A DNA stretch of 64,000 nt from assembly GCF_022867805.1 (NCBI RefSeq), contig NZ_JALIFO010000010.1, forward strand, positions 1-64,000. The letters run 5' to 3'. This document shows positions 44,565-54,066 of this stretch, in pieces. Each line of letters opens with the position of its first letter. The first letter of the stretch is position 1. Under the pieces are notes generated by a model. It was not told the DNA's origin. It did no database searches and saw only the letters and a list, made by a program, of their open reading frames with translations. The stretch is from Cuneatibacter sp. NSJ-177 (GTDB taxonomy: Bacteria > Bacillota > Clostridia > Lachnospirales > Lachnospiraceae). Made by a program: the position numbers and the translations under genes.

Positions 44565-44596
44565 CCGCGTATATGATTTTATGGTTGGAGCATATT

Positions 44597-46219
44597 TCAT
44601 TTCAGCCGGTTGAACAAGGTCCCGCCTTCCAGCACCTTTGTCCCCGTATAGCCGTAATGCTTCAAGCGGTTTTGGGCCAGATACGCCCGCCTCCCTTTTT
44701 TGCAGACCAAGAGCAGCTTTTCGTCCTTTCCGAGGCCTTCCACCTCGCCCTCGATCTTGGTCAGATCCACATAGGCCGCGCCTTTTAGGGAAGGTTTGAC
44801 CGAGACATCAATCAGCTTGTATTCCTCCGCATCACCGGCCCGGTAAGAGGCCGGCGTAATGGAGTCCATCTTTCCTCTCATCTTGTTCATCAAAATATGG
44901 ACCGCCTGGGCAAAGGGGTGAAGCGCCGTGGAAAACGGCGGCGCATAGGCGAAATCCATCTGGGACAACTGTTCCAGGGATGCGCCCAAGGAGAGAGCCG
45001 TCACCGCAATATCGATCATTTTGTCCACGGCTCCGGGGCCCAGCACCTGGATTCCCAGCAATTTTTCCGTCTTCTTTTCCGCCACCATCTTGATCATAAA
45101 GTGCTCAGAACCCGGAAAGTATTGGGCTTTATCATCCGTCACCGCCACCACGGTTTCCACCTCAAAGCCTGCGGCCTCCGCCCCGGCCTGGCTGAGACCG
45201 GTGCGTCCGGCGTTTAAACCGGGAAGCCGGCAGATGCCGGTCCCAACGACCCCCTGAAATGCGACGTCCCGGTTATTCAAGATCTGCGCCAGCACCCGGC
45301 CTTCGATGTTGGCCGAGGATCCCATGGGTGACCAGGCTGCCTCCCGGCTCAGGGCATGGAACACACAGGCGCAGTCGCCCAGCGCATAGACGTCCGGATC
45401 ATTGGTCTTTAGCTGGGAATTTACTTTTACCGTTCCGTTGGGCATCAGCATGATGCCGCTGCCTTTTAAAAATTCTGTATTCGGCTGAATGCCGGCGGCA
45501 ATCACCACCAAGCCGGCCGGAATTGTGCGCCGGTCCGTCCGGACCGCCTCCACACGTTCTCCGCCTAGGATTTCCAAAAGAGCGGCGGAGGTTTCGATAT
45601 GGACGCCGAGCCCCTCCAAATGTTCTTCCACATATCCGGCGATTTCCCAGTCATAGCCTGGCATCACCTGGGGAGCAAGATCCAGCATGGTTACCCGGAT
45701 CCCGCGTCCAATCAGGTTTTCCGTCACTTCCATGCCGATCGGTCCCCCGCCGGCCACGACCGCCTGCCGGCATACGCCGTCCGCCAGATCCCTTCGGAGC
45801 AGCTCCGCATCCCGCGGAGTATGCAGAAAATGCACGCCGTTTTTATGGCTTCCGGGAATCTGCAGCCGTTTACTATCCGCCCCGGATGCGATCACCAGTT
45901 TGTCGTAATCATACACCATTGTCCGCCCGGTATAAAGGTTCAGCGCCTCCACTGTCTTTTCCACCCGGTCCACCTTGGTAATTTCCGTCTTTGTCAGTAC
46001 CTTGACGCCAGTCAGGGCTTCAAACTGCTGCGGTGTATGGACAATCAGCTGCTCTTCCTCTTCGACAACCCCGCCGACATAGTAGGGAAGGCCGCAGGCG
46101 GCATAGGAAACTTCATCCGCCTTGGTCAGAATCATCACGTCCAAATCCCAATCTTCCCTCTTCAGTTTCGCGGCGGTTTTCGCTCCGGCAGCCACTCCGC
46201 CGATGATCAGCACTCTCAT
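44597..46219 (-). CDS. CoA-disulfide reductase-like flavoprotein with rhodanese domain
   Basis: This 540-residue protein has a FAD/NAD(P)-binding pyridine nucleotide-disulfide oxidoreductase core: MRVLIIGGVAAGAKTAA at the start, redox Cys42 in SYAACGLPYY, and VVAGGGPIGMEVTE for NAD(P)H. A dimerisation domain follows, then a C-terminal rhodanese-like domain with Cys506 in LVCKKGRRA. This layout is that of CoADR-RHD enzymes, which reduce CoA disulfide or persulfides with NAD(P)H. It is the last gene of the TRAP group, 15 bp after dctM, so sulfur or CoA redox may matter to the pathway, but this is inference. Confidence 0.92.
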   Translation of the reverse strand: MRVLIIGGVAAGAKTAAKLKREDWDLDVMILTKADEVSYAACGLPYYVGGVVEEEEQLIVHTPQQFEALTGVKVLTKTEITKVDRVEKTVEALNLYTGRTMVYDYDKLVIASGADSKRLQIPGSHKNGVHFLHTPRDAELLRRDLADGVCRQAVVAGGGPIGMEVTENLIGRGIRVTMLDLAPQVMPGYDWEIAGYVEEHLEGLGVHIETSAALLEILGGERVEAVRTDRRTIPAGLVVIAAGIQPNTEFLKGSGIMLMPNGTVKVNSQLKTNDPDVYALGDCACVFHALSREAAWSPMGSSANIEGRVLAQILNNRDVAFQGVVGTGICRLPGLNAGRTGLSQAGAEAAGFEVETVVAVTDDKAQYFPGSEHFMIKMVAEKKTEKLLGIQVLGPGAVDKMIDIAVTALSLGASLEQLSQMDFAYAPPFSTALHPFAQAVHILMNKMRGKMDSITPASYRAGDAEEYKLIDVSVKPSLKGAAYVDLTKIEGEVEGLGKDEKLLLVCKKGRRAYLAQNRLKHYGYTGTKVLEGGTLFNRLK

Positions 46220-46234
46220 GCGCCTAAGGCCTCC

Positions 46235-47521
46235 TTAATACCCCAAGAGCCGCGGCAGTCCTGTAACAAGGAACGGCAGATAAGTACAAATCAGCAAGAT
46301 AATAATTTCTGCTCCCACAAGAGGAAGCACGGCCTTGAATATCTTTCCCAACGGCCTCCCCGTCTGGTTCGCCCCGATAAAGAGGCAGATTCCAAACGGC
46401 GGGGTCGCAACGCCCATCATCAGGTTCAGCACGAAGATAACGCCGATGTGCAGGGGATCCACTCCCATTGCCGTAGCGATCGGAATCAAAAGCGGCGCGA
46501 AGATCAGGATATTCGCCGTGGATTCCATCAGGCAGCCCAGGATCAGCAAAATCAGGTTCAGGATCAGCAGCATCACAAACTTGTTATCGGTGATGGCTGC
46601 CATTCCGGCGGAAACCGTGTCGGCCAGGTGAGTCATGGCCACCAACCAGCTGAACGGCTTTGCGATGCCGATGATCAGATAGATCCCGGCCGCGCTGACC
46701 ATGCTGTCGCGCAGGGTTCTCCAAAGAAGCGACGGCGTTACATTCCGATAGTAGAAGAAGCCGATCAAGAGAGAGTACAGACAGGCGATGGCCGCAGCCT
46801 CCGTCGGCGTAAAGGTACCGCTGAAAATACCTCCCAGGATGATCACCGGCATCAGGATAGCCGGGATCGCTTTCAGAACGATCTTGCCTTTTTCCTTGTT
46901 CGGAATCTTTTCCCCAATCGTACCGTACCCGTGTTTCTTACAGATAAACCGGGAAATCACGCAGAGGGATAGGCCCAGCAGCACGCCGGGAACAACGCCG
47001 CCCAGGAACATGGCCCCCACCGAGGTGCCCATGATCGAGGCATAGACCACCATCGGGATGCTCGGCGGAATAATCGGCCCGATTACCGAGGCCGCCGCCG
47101 TCAATGCCGAGGAGAAATCGGTGTCGTACCCCTCTTCCTCCATCTTCGGTACCAGCAGGGTGCCGATCGCAGACATATCCGCCACCGCGGAACCGGAGAT
47201 CGCCGCAAAGAACACATTCGCTACGATGTCCACGTAGGCCAGGCCGCCGTGGAGCCGTCCGACCAGGAGCCTGCAAAAATTCAAAAGATCATCCACAAGG
47301 CCCAGTTCCATCATCAAGTTTCCGGCAAACATAAAGAGCACGATGGCAAGCAGCGCATAGCTGTCGATTCCCTGATAAAACTGCTGGAAGATCACGGACA
47401 GGGAAATCAGGTTCCAATGTTCCGCTGCCAGGAGTACTGCCAAGCCGATCCCGACAAACACTGGCACTCCGGCAAACATGAACAAAAACATAATCGGTAC
47501 TAAAGCAACCCCGTAGTTCAT
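46235..47521 (-). CDS. TRAP transporter large permease (DctM)
   Basis: This 428-residue protein has about 11-12 membrane segments with the DctM signature (GIGLAVLLAAE, then PNPPSIPMVVYASIMGTS-like IIPPSIPMVVYASIMGTSVG and the ATPPFGICLFIGANQTGRP motif near the C-terminus). It is the membrane channel of a tripartite Na+-driven importer for carboxylates or related solutes. It overlaps dctQ by 4 bp. Confidence 0.96.
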   Translation of the reverse strand: MNYGVALVPIMFLFMFAGVPVFVGIGLAVLLAAEHWNLISLSVIFQQFYQGIDSYALLAIVLFMFAGNLMMELGLVDDLLNFCRLLVGRLHGGLAYVDIVANVFFAAISGSAVADMSAIGTLLVPKMEEEGYDTDFSSALTAAASVIGPIIPPSIPMVVYASIMGTSVGAMFLGGVVPGVLLGLSLCVISRFICKKHGYGTIGEKIPNKEKGKIVLKAIPAILMPVIILGGIFSGTFTPTEAAAIACLYSLLIGFFYYRNVTPSLLWRTLRDSMVSAAGIYLIIGIAKPFSWLVAMTHLADTVSAGMAAITDNKFVMLLILNLILLILGCLMESTANILIFAPLLIPIATAMGVDPLHIGVIFVLNLMMGVATPPFGICLFIGANQTGRPLGKIFKAVLPLVGAEIIILLICTYLPFLVTGLPRLLGY

Positions 47522-48039
47522 ACGCTGCCTCCCTTCTCCTGCGTCTGCCGGGACGTCAGCGCTTTGACATCGTTCAGGATAAAGTCCGCCAGGTGCACCA
47601 GGATAAACACCCCGCCCACCAGCAGGAAGAACGCGGGCACGGCCATGGTGATCGGCATGGAATTCGCGCGGTATTTCTGATAGTTCGGCATCGCGTTGAA
47701 ACCGGCGATCAGGAAATAGACCATAAACACGCCTGTCAGCAGGTTAATCAAGATATTTACCGCATAGTTACTTTTCCCATGGAACAGACCAATCAGGAAA
47801 TCGAAACAGACCAAAGATTTCGACTTCATTGCAACGCTTCCGCCGACAAAGGCTCCGGCTACCATGCTGAAACGGGCCAATTCTTCCGGCCAAAGGAGAG
47901 ACCAGGAGGTGAACAGTCTGGAATAAATTCCGATCAAAATGGAGCCAAAAATCAAAACCAGGCAGATGACGGAAAGCACGGCTCCAATCTTGCGGCAGAA
48001 TTCACTGACAGCATCCGCAATCTTGCATATCAGATTCAT
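47518..48039 (-). CDS. TRAP transporter small permease (DctQ)
   Basis: This 173-residue protein has four membrane segments and the DctQ motif LLWPEELARFSMVAGAFVGGSVAMKSKSL. It pairs with the large permease and the solute receptor. It lies 24 bp after dctP. The stop overlaps the dctM start. Confidence 0.94.
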   Translation of the reverse strand: MNLICKIADAVSEFCRKIGAVLSVICLVLIFGSILIGIYSRLFTSWSLLWPEELARFSMVAGAFVGGSVAMKSKSLVCFDFLIGLFHGKSNYAVNILINLLTGVFMVYFLIAGFNAMPNYQKYRANSMPITMAVPAFFLLVGGVFILVHLADFILNDVKALTSRQTQEKGGSV

Positions 48040-48063
48040 AATCTTCCCCCTTACTATCCGTTT

Positions 48064-49155
48064 TTATTTCAGAGCTTGAATCTTATCAAGAAGTTCCTGG
48101 GAAACCGTCGTTCCAACGAACTGATCCCAGATATTGGCGGACGCCTGATCCCACTGCGCCTTTTCTTCTGCGGTCAGCTCCAGGACCTTTACTCCGGCAT
48201 CCTCAATCTGCTTGTAATATCCAACCATCGCGTCTTCCCACAGGCCGTCTTTGTATTCCTCGGCTTCCTTGCCACATTCCAGTACGATGTTGTAAAGCTC
48301 TTCGCCCAGGCGCTCTTCGGCATCCTTGCTGAGGATCTTGACGGAAGTAACCCAGGACTGGTTGACCGGCACCGCATAGTCGATGGTCTCTTCAAACCGG
48401 TTGTTTACAATATAAGCGCTCTGGAGATAGAAGGCGCTGACCAGGTTCTGCTGCAGGGCAGAATACATTTCGGAGAATTCTACCGTGATAGCGTTGGCTC
48501 CCCACTCTTTAAACAGAGCGATTTCAATCTGAGAACCCGTGGTACGGATCTTCACCCCGGACATGTCGGAGGGGACGCGGACTTCCTTTCCGCTGACGCC
48601 GATCAGACGGGGCTCGCCGCCGTCCACGTCAAACATGACCACCGTTACACCCAGCTCATCTTTGATCTGCTTTACAATATCGTCCCGGATATCGCTCTGC
48701 CATACTTTACGTACATGGGACAACGAGTCAAACAGGCCGGGCATATCCGTGAAATCCGTCGCATGGCTGAAATCGGAAAAGTTTCCGCAGGAACATTTGC
48801 CCATATCCAGCGTACCTTCGATGACCGACTGCGCCAGCATCTTATCGCTTCCCAGGCTGCCGTTGTTGTAGTATTCCACCTTTACTCTGCCGTTCGTGCG
48901 CTCCGCTACCAAATCGGCAAAGTATTTGTTTCCGATCGCGTCGCAGTTCTCGTCGTTGGCCGTGTCGCCGAACCGCAGGGTAATCACCTCATCCGAGGAG
49001 GCCCCGCCTCCTGCCTGCGTTGTCTCCGCCTGCGTATCGCTTCCTCCGGTTGTACCGGCGGCGGCCTGTGTCGTAGCCGAGGCATTCCCGTTTCCGCATC
49101 CGGTCAAACCTACCATAAGTGCTGCCAAGAAGATACCCATCGCCTTTTTCCGCAT
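48064..49155 (-). CDS. TRAP transporter solute-binding lipoprotein (DctP)
   Basis: This 363-residue receptor has a lipobox LTGCG (Cys about 20) and a Thr/Gly/Gln-rich linker. The family pattern follows: TLRFGDTANDENCDAIGNKYFADLV, the conserved Arg in GVKIRTTGSQ (about 190) that binds the substrate carboxylate, and FSEMYSALQQNLVSAFYLQS. The substrate is an unidentified carboxylate. It is encoded first of the three TRAP genes; AAAGGAGG lies before ATG. Confidence 0.94.
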   Translation of the reverse strand: MRKKAMGIFLAALMVGLTGCGNGNASATTQAAAGTTGGSDTQAETTQAGGGASSDEVITLRFGDTANDENCDAIGNKYFADLVAERTNGRVKVEYYNNGSLGSDKMLAQSVIEGTLDMGKCSCGNFSDFSHATDFTDMPGLFDSLSHVRKVWQSDIRDDIVKQIKDELGVTVVMFDVDGGEPRLIGVSGKEVRVPSDMSGVKIRTTGSQIEIALFKEWGANAITVEFSEMYSALQQNLVSAFYLQSAYIVNNRFEETIDYAVPVNQSWVTSVKILSKDAEERLGEELYNIVLECGKEAEEYKDGLWEDAMVGYYKQIEDAGVKVLELTAEEKAQWDQASANIWDQFVGTTVSQELLDKIQALK

Positions 49156-49206
49156 ACTACTTTTCCTCCTTCTGATTGAACTTCTTTATTTCCCTTTTCG
49201 GGTTCA

Positions 49207-49320
49207 GGGAAAGCCGGCCCCTTCGCTCAGCTTTCCCCGATATTCCAAGATAGAATTTCGCAGAGTGAAATTCTGCGCCGCAAATGCGTCGCGTCAGCGA
49301 CATCTTCCTTTGCATTTGCG
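49207..49320. repeat. Three hairpins in the gap between aldehyde dehydrogenase and dctP
   Basis: Three inverted repeats sit in a 174-bp gap: GGGAAAGC/GCTTTCCC (about 49208-49236), AGAATTTC/GAAATTCT (49252-49274), and CGCAAATGC/GCATTTGCG (49279-49320) with an inner GTCGC/GCGAC stem. None has a good U-run on the minus strand. They could protect or cleave the mRNA and change the ratio of transporter to enzymes. Confidence 0.7.
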
Positions 49321-49329
49321 TGTGCCTGA

Positions 49330-50769
49330 TTACGGCTGGATCGAAATCCGGCGGATATCGTAATACTCTTCCAAAGACCACTGGCCGCGGTCGCAGCCCA
49401 GCCCGCTCTGCTTGATGCCGATGTGGGGCATATTGGGTCCCGCTCCCGGCATATTAACTTGAAGCTCGCCGACCTCCAGGTCCTCGACACAGCGGCCGAT
49501 GACGCGGGAGTCGTGGGTGAACAGATAACCGGTCAGCCCCGCATCCGTATTGTTGGAGCGTTCCAGCACTTCATCCAGATCTTGAAAGGTCAGTACACCG
49601 TAGAGCGGCCCGAAGATCTCGTTCTTTGCCATATCCATCTCGTCGGTCACGCCGTCCAGGATTCCCGGAAGGATCCAAGCGCCGTCCTTGTACTCATCCT
49701 CCATCTCCGGCACCACGCCGCCGTAGAGAAGTTTCGCCCCGCCCTGGACCGCATTGTCCACGAACGCCAGCATTTTATCTCTCGTTTTTACATTAATCAT
49801 CGGTCCCATGGTTTCCGGATGATCCGGGCTTCCCACGCCGACCGGAATCTGTTTCACCAGCTCCACCAGCTTTTTGACGAACTCATCATGGATGGATTCA
49901 TGGACAAAAATCCGGTTGATGTTCGCACAGCCTTGGCCGGAGATCCGCACCTTGCGGTTAGCAATGAACTTCACAACCTTGTCGAGATCGCAGTCCGGCA
50001 TCACGATGGCCGGAGCATTGCCGCCCAGCTCCATGGAGAAACGCTTGACGGAGGTCGCGCCCTGGTTCATCACCTCACGGCCCACGGCGATGGAACCGAT
50101 CACGGAGATCAGTTTCGGAATCTTGCTCTCGCTCAGCGCTTTTCCGATGATCTTCGCCGGTCCGAACACAATGTTAACCGCGCCGGCCGGAAGACCGATC
50201 TCCGCGGCAAGCTTTCCGATATAGAGGCTGGCCAGAGGGGTCTCGGTGCTGGGCTTCAGCACGCAGGTGCAGCCGGACGCCATGGACGGTGCCATTTTGA
50301 GCCCCAGGTTGCTGACCGGCATATTCCAGGCCAGATGTCCGACCACCACGCCGACCGGGCGCTTTAACACGGTATGGAAGGTGTCGCGGTGTCCGCCGTA
50401 CTCCGGAATCCCGGTGTCGTAGATGTGTTTGGCTTCCTCGCCATAATAAACCAGATAGTTTAAAAACGCCTTGAAGTCGTTTCCGGCTTCCACAAAGGTC
50501 TTTCCTCCCTCATCGGCCATCAGCTGAACAATCTCATCCTGATGGTCCTGACAGGCTTTTCTTAATTTCAGCATCCAGCCGATCCGGTCATTCAGGCTGG
50601 TGCGGGACCAAGCGTAAAATCCGTTCTGGGCCGCCTGAAGGGCTTCGTTCGCCTGCTCTACGCTGGCGCTCTTTACCGTGGTAATTACTTTCCCGGTGGC
50701 CGGATTCGTGACAACGATCGGCTCGCCCTGCCCTTCCGTCAGTTTTCCGTTGATATATAACTCATACAT
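49330..50769 (-). CDS. NAD(P)-dependent aldehyde dehydrogenase
   Basis: This 479-residue aldehyde dehydrogenase has the catalytic Glu247 in SMELGGNAP and nucleophile Cys281 in SGQGCANINR, and ends in the usual oligomerisation strand. It would oxidise an aldehyde to a carboxylic acid with NAD(P)+. The start ATG at 50767-50769 is taken because GGGAGGG lies upstream and the alignment begins with YELYINGK; a longer frame upstream overlaps the lactonase gene. It overlaps that gene by 8 bp. Confidence 0.95.
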   Translation of the reverse strand: MYELYINGKLTEGQGEPIVVTNPATGKVITTVKSASVEQANEALQAAQNGFYAWSRTSLNDRIGWMLKLRKACQDHQDEIVQLMADEGGKTFVEAGNDFKAFLNYLVYYGEEAKHIYDTGIPEYGGHRDTFHTVLKRPVGVVVGHLAWNMPVSNLGLKMAPSMASGCTCVLKPSTETPLASLYIGKLAAEIGLPAGAVNIVFGPAKIIGKALSESKIPKLISVIGSIAVGREVMNQGATSVKRFSMELGGNAPAIVMPDCDLDKVVKFIANRKVRISGQGCANINRIFVHESIHDEFVKKLVELVKQIPVGVGSPDHPETMGPMINVKTRDKMLAFVDNAVQGGAKLLYGGVVPEMEDEYKDGAWILPGILDGVTDEMDMAKNEIFGPLYGVLTFQDLDEVLERSNNTDAGLTGYLFTHDSRVIGRCVEDLEVGELQVNMPGAGPNMPHIGIKQSGLGCDRGQWSLEEYYDIRRISIQP

Positions 50770-51562
50770 CGTCTTTTTTCCCTCCCGTTCCAATCTTCTC
50801 TGATTCCACCGTTTGGAACCAGTCAAATACGACAAAATCGTGGCTCGGAAGAATCTTCGCCCCCTCCGCCTCAAGCTTCTCCAGCCGCCGGAAAGATTCG
50901 TAGTAATCTGTCAGGCTGTTGCAGATTCCTGCGGGGATCCGCCTCTCCCAATTCTCCACACAATTAATCAAGTCTCCCGTAATCACAAAACTTCCTTCCG
51001 CCGTGTCCACCACGACTCCCTGGGAGCCGGGGGAATGGCCCGGAAGCATCACAACTGAAATTCCATCGGTAATTTTCTGTTCTCCGTCCAGCAGCCGCAG
51101 CTGATGGAAATATTTCAGGAAATAGGGAATGTCCTCTTTCACATTGGTCTCATAATGCTTAGCGTCCGGCGGACACGGGGAAACGGCATAGTAGAGTTCC
51201 GTCCTCTGTACCAGCACCGGAATCGTATTCGGAAGCTCCAGGACGCCTTTGGCGTGATCCCAGTGGAGATGCGTCAGGATGACCATCTCGATCTCCTCCG
51301 GCTTTACCCCGTACTGCGCCAGGGCCGGCAATAAGTACATATCCGGATCCCGGCGGACCGGGTTGTGGCGGACAGAGCTTTCCTCCAGATTCCCGCTGAT
51401 TCCGGCGTCCACCAGAATCCTTCTGGATCCTCCGTCTTCCTTTAACAGCCATGCCACATGGGGAACCTCAAATCGTTCGCTTGCCGCGAGGCCCTGCTGC
51501 ATTACAAACCCGCCTCTCCAGACGGTAGTTACTCCTAATTTTAAAGGAATGATCGTCCACAT
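50762..51562 (-). CDS. MBL-fold hydrolase, lactonase-like
   Basis: This 266-residue metallo-beta-lactamase-fold protein has the zinc motif THLHWDHAKG (His98, His100, Asp102, His103), plus LPGHSPGSQG and ITGDL for further ligands. It resembles N-acyl-homoserine lactonases, which open lactone rings; here a sugar-acid or other lactone in the operon pathway is a more likely substrate than a quorum signal, by context. The ribosome site is GGTGGAGC before ATG. Confidence 0.88.
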   Translation of the reverse strand: MWTIIPLKLGVTTVWRGGFVMQQGLAASERFEVPHVAWLLKEDGGSRRILVDAGISGNLEESSVRHNPVRRDPDMYLLPALAQYGVKPEEIEMVILTHLHWDHAKGVLELPNTIPVLVQRTELYYAVSPCPPDAKHYETNVKEDIPYFLKYFHQLRLLDGEQKITDGISVVMLPGHSPGSQGVVVDTAEGSFVITGDLINCVENWERRIPAGICNSLTDYYESFRRLEKLEAEGAKILPSHDFVVFDWFQTVESEKIGTGGKKDDV

Positions 51563-51687
51563 AGCTCCACCTTTTTTCGAAAGCCCCTTTCAATCGGCTT
51601 TGGAACGCGTCCGGCATTCAGGACCGGACGCATTCCCGGCCATATCTCAGGGGAAGAGATAACAAGTAGGATTCCAACAACCGCTTT

Positions 51688-52866
51688 TTAGTAAGCGCTC
51701 TGATAAATATGGATCAGATCTTTCACTGTTCCCTTGCAAGGGTTCAGGAAGAACGGCTTGTTCTGGATTGCGTCCTTCGCCATCTGTTCAAATTTGTCCT
51801 CCGTAACTCCCACTTCGCTTAAGTGGGCCGGAAGTCCGATGTCTTTGCACATCTCGGCCATGGCGCCGCAGGCTGCCTTGGCCGCCTCGATCTCCGACAT
51901 GTCTCTGGTATCCACGCCCATCACCTCGGCAACCTTGGCGAATTTCGCCGGGTTCGCCCGCCAGGTGTACTTTACGACATGGGGAAGCATCAGGGCGTTG
52001 GCCATGCCATGGGAGATATGGAAGTGGGCGGACAGCGGTTTCGCCAGCCCGTGTACGATGCCGAGAGCCGCCTGGGACAGGCACATGCCGCCCAGCGTCG
52101 CACCGATCATCATGGCCTGGCCTGCCTCGGTGTTGCCGGGGTTCGCCACAAATTGACGAATGTGTCCGGAGATCAGCTGCATTGCTTCCAGAGCCATAAA
52201 GTCGCTGAATTCCCACGCGCCCTTGGTGGAAATATACGCCTCAAAGGCATGCACGAAGGCGTCAATCCCGCACCCGGCCGCTACCGACGCGGGCACGGTG
52301 GCCATCATCTTCGGGTCCAAAATCGACATCACCGGTACATAGTGAGGGTTCTGGGTCCGGACTTTCAGCGTATTGTCGGTGTCGTTGATGGCGATATTCC
52401 AGCTGGCCTCGCTTCCTGTGCCGGCCGTGGTCGGAATCGCAAAGCAGGGAACCGGGGTCACTTGATAACGGTTTACGCCGGTATAATCCCCTTTGTAGTC
52501 CAGGATATGGGTTCCCGGATTGGCAATCAGGATGGAGGCCGCTTTCGCCGAATCCATGGAGCTGCCGCCGCCTACGCCGAGCACGCCGTCCACTTTTTCC
52601 TCGATACCCAGCGCGCCGATCTGATCCATCAGATGGGCGGAAGGGTCGGCCTCGATTCCGTCGAATACCACGTAATCCACTCCGGCCTCTTTCAAAGAAT
52701 CGAATACCACATCCAGGACTCCCAATTTCACCAAAATGGCCTCGGTGACAACCAGAACCTTTTTGATTTCCCTGGTGGAAAGCTCGCTGCCAATGGTACC
52801 GGCCAGGCCAACTCCACAATTCAATCTTCCCTGCATATGGTAATGTCCAGCATTCGCGTTAAACAT
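51688..52866 (-). CDS. Iron-containing alcohol dehydrogenase
   Basis: This 392-residue group III alcohol dehydrogenase has GVGGGSSMDSAKAASIL for NAD(P) binding (about 97-113), TTAGTGSEAS (about 145-154), and metal ligands in CGIDAFVHAFEAYIS and HGLAKPLSAHFHISHGMANALMLPHVV (about 260-286). It interconverts an alcohol and an aldehyde or ketone. It belongs to the minus-strand catabolic group, between the lactonase and the enolase-superfamily gene. AAGGAGAT precedes ATG. Confidence 0.94.
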   Translation of the reverse strand: MFNANAGHYHMQGRLNCGVGLAGTIGSELSTREIKKVLVVTEAILVKLGVLDVVFDSLKEAGVDYVVFDGIEADPSAHLMDQIGALGIEEKVDGVLGVGGGSSMDSAKAASILIANPGTHILDYKGDYTGVNRYQVTPVPCFAIPTTAGTGSEASWNIAINDTDNTLKVRTQNPHYVPVMSILDPKMMATVPASVAAGCGIDAFVHAFEAYISTKGAWEFSDFMALEAMQLISGHIRQFVANPGNTEAGQAMMIGATLGGMCLSQAALGIVHGLAKPLSAHFHISHGMANALMLPHVVKYTWRANPAKFAKVAEVMGVDTRDMSEIEAAKAACGAMAEMCKDIGLPAHLSEVGVTEDKFEQMAKDAIQNKPFFLNPCKGTVKDLIHIYQSAY

Positions 52867-52902
52867 TTGAAATCTCCTTCCTTTTCTAAAAAACAGCTTT
52901 GT

Positions 52903-54066
52903 TTATTTGTCTACACGGGTCGCCGCAATGACGTCCTCGTTGATTTCATAGCCAAATCCAGGCTTATCCTGCATCGTGATCATGCCGGTGGCCGGATCGT
53001 AGTCCATGGGCAGCGGAGTCAGATCCCAGCGGAGCGGGTTTCTCTGATCCTTCGCCCAGTCGGCCTGCATATGCTCGAACATGTAGCAATCGGTAAAGGC
53101 TGCGGCGATGTGCAGCGTGGAGGCCAGGCAGACGGCCGAGCAGCTTCCGGTGTGGGTCAGGTACTTCACGTTGTAGGCATTGGCCAGGCCGTGGATCTTG
53201 ATCGCCTCGGTCACGCCGCCGGCGCGGCAGATATTGGGCTGCACGATGTCGATGCGTCCTCTGGTGATCAGTTCCTTCATGCCCCAGCGGAGGAAGTGGG
53301 CTTCGCCGCCGGCAATCGGAACGCTGAGGCTCTCGGACAGGAGACGGTATCCGTCGAAATCGTCCGGGCGGACTGGCTCCTCGAACCAGCGGATGTTGCA
53401 CTCCTCCAAGACCTTGCCGACCCGAAGGGCGGTCTTCACGTCATAGCCGCAGTTGGCGTCCACGGTCAGCTCGATGTCCGGCCCCACTACTTCGCGGACG
53501 GCGCGGACCGTAGCCATATCGTTTTCAGGGATCTGTCCGATCTTGATCTTCATGGACTTGAACCCGTTGTCTTTAAATTTCTGAGCAGTCTGTTTTACGA
53601 CTTCCAGGCCGCGGAAGCGGATCGAAGAAGCATATGCCAGGAAGGAAGGACGGCCGGCGGCACCGAGAAGCTGGTAAACCGGAACACCTAAAGCTTTTCC
53701 CTTAATGTCCCAGAGAGCAATGTCGATCCCGCTGATGGCTTCCACGAAGAAGCCCTGGTAATGTCCGCGGTTCATCATCGAACCAAACATCAGCTCCCAG
53801 ATCTTCTCGGTATCAAAGGGGTCTTTGCCGATCAGCAGAGGGGCAATGTAATTGACAATGTCTCTCGTGGCAGTAGGCGCAAACCGTACCATGCACTCGC
53901 CCCAGCCGGTGATCCCCTCGTCGGTCTCAACCTTTACCAGCGTTGCGCGGTACTCTTTGAATACCAGGCCTTCCAGCTCGCTGGCATAGGGGATGCTGAT
54001 CGGAGCCTTGATGGCGTTTTTGATCGGCTCAACTAAGGTGATCGCTTCTACTTTCGTTATTTTCAT
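52903..54066 (-). CDS. Mandelate racemase/muconate lactonizing-type enolase superfamily enzyme
   Basis: This 387-residue enzyme has all mandelate-racemase-subgroup residues: the KxK pair Lys173/Lys175 (SMKIKIG), metal ligands Asp203, Glu229, Glu255, the Asp273-His305 dyad (RIDIVQPN and LTHTGS), and Glu331. Members abstract a proton next to a carboxylate; most in this subgroup dehydrate sugar acids to 2-keto-3-deoxy acids or racemise. The substrate is not predictable by eye. AGGAGGGAT precedes ATG. It is first of the minus-strand group continuing to the TRAP transporter. Confidence 0.93.
   Translation of the reverse strand: MKITKVEAITLVEPIKNAIKAPISIPYASELEGLVFKEYRATLVKVETDEGITGWGECMVRFAPTATRDIVNYIAPLLIGKDPFDTEKIWELMFGSMMNRGHYQGFFVEAISGIDIALWDIKGKALGVPVYQLLGAAGRPSFLAYASSIRFRGLEVVKQTAQKFKDNGFKSMKIKIGQIPENDMATVRAVREVVGPDIELTVDANCGYDVKTALRVGKVLEECNIRWFEEPVRPDDFDGYRLLSESLSVPIAGGEAHFLRWGMKELITRGRIDIVQPNICRAGGVTEAIKIHGLANAYNVKYLTHTGSCSAVCLASTLHIAAAFTDCYMFEHMQADWAKDQRNPLRWDLTPLPMDYDPATGMITMQDKPGFGYEINEDVIAATRVDK

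Noticed and set aside
45599-46972. 457-residue open frame on the plus strand
   Set aside because: It crosses the boundary of two clear minus-strand genes (flavoprotein and dctM) and has low-complexity Gln/Arg/His sequence.
47593-49179. 528-residue open frame on the plus strand
   Set aside because: It is antisense to the TRAP receptor and small permease genes; it is very rich in His, Gln and Arg and has no domain.
49208-49320. Hairpins as true terminators
   Set aside because: None is followed by a run of T on the minus strand, so transcription is not clearly stopped there.
51823-53691. 622-residue open frame on the plus strand
   Set aside because: It lies antisense to the iron alcohol dehydrogenase and enolase-superfamily genes, both of which have full catalytic motifs.
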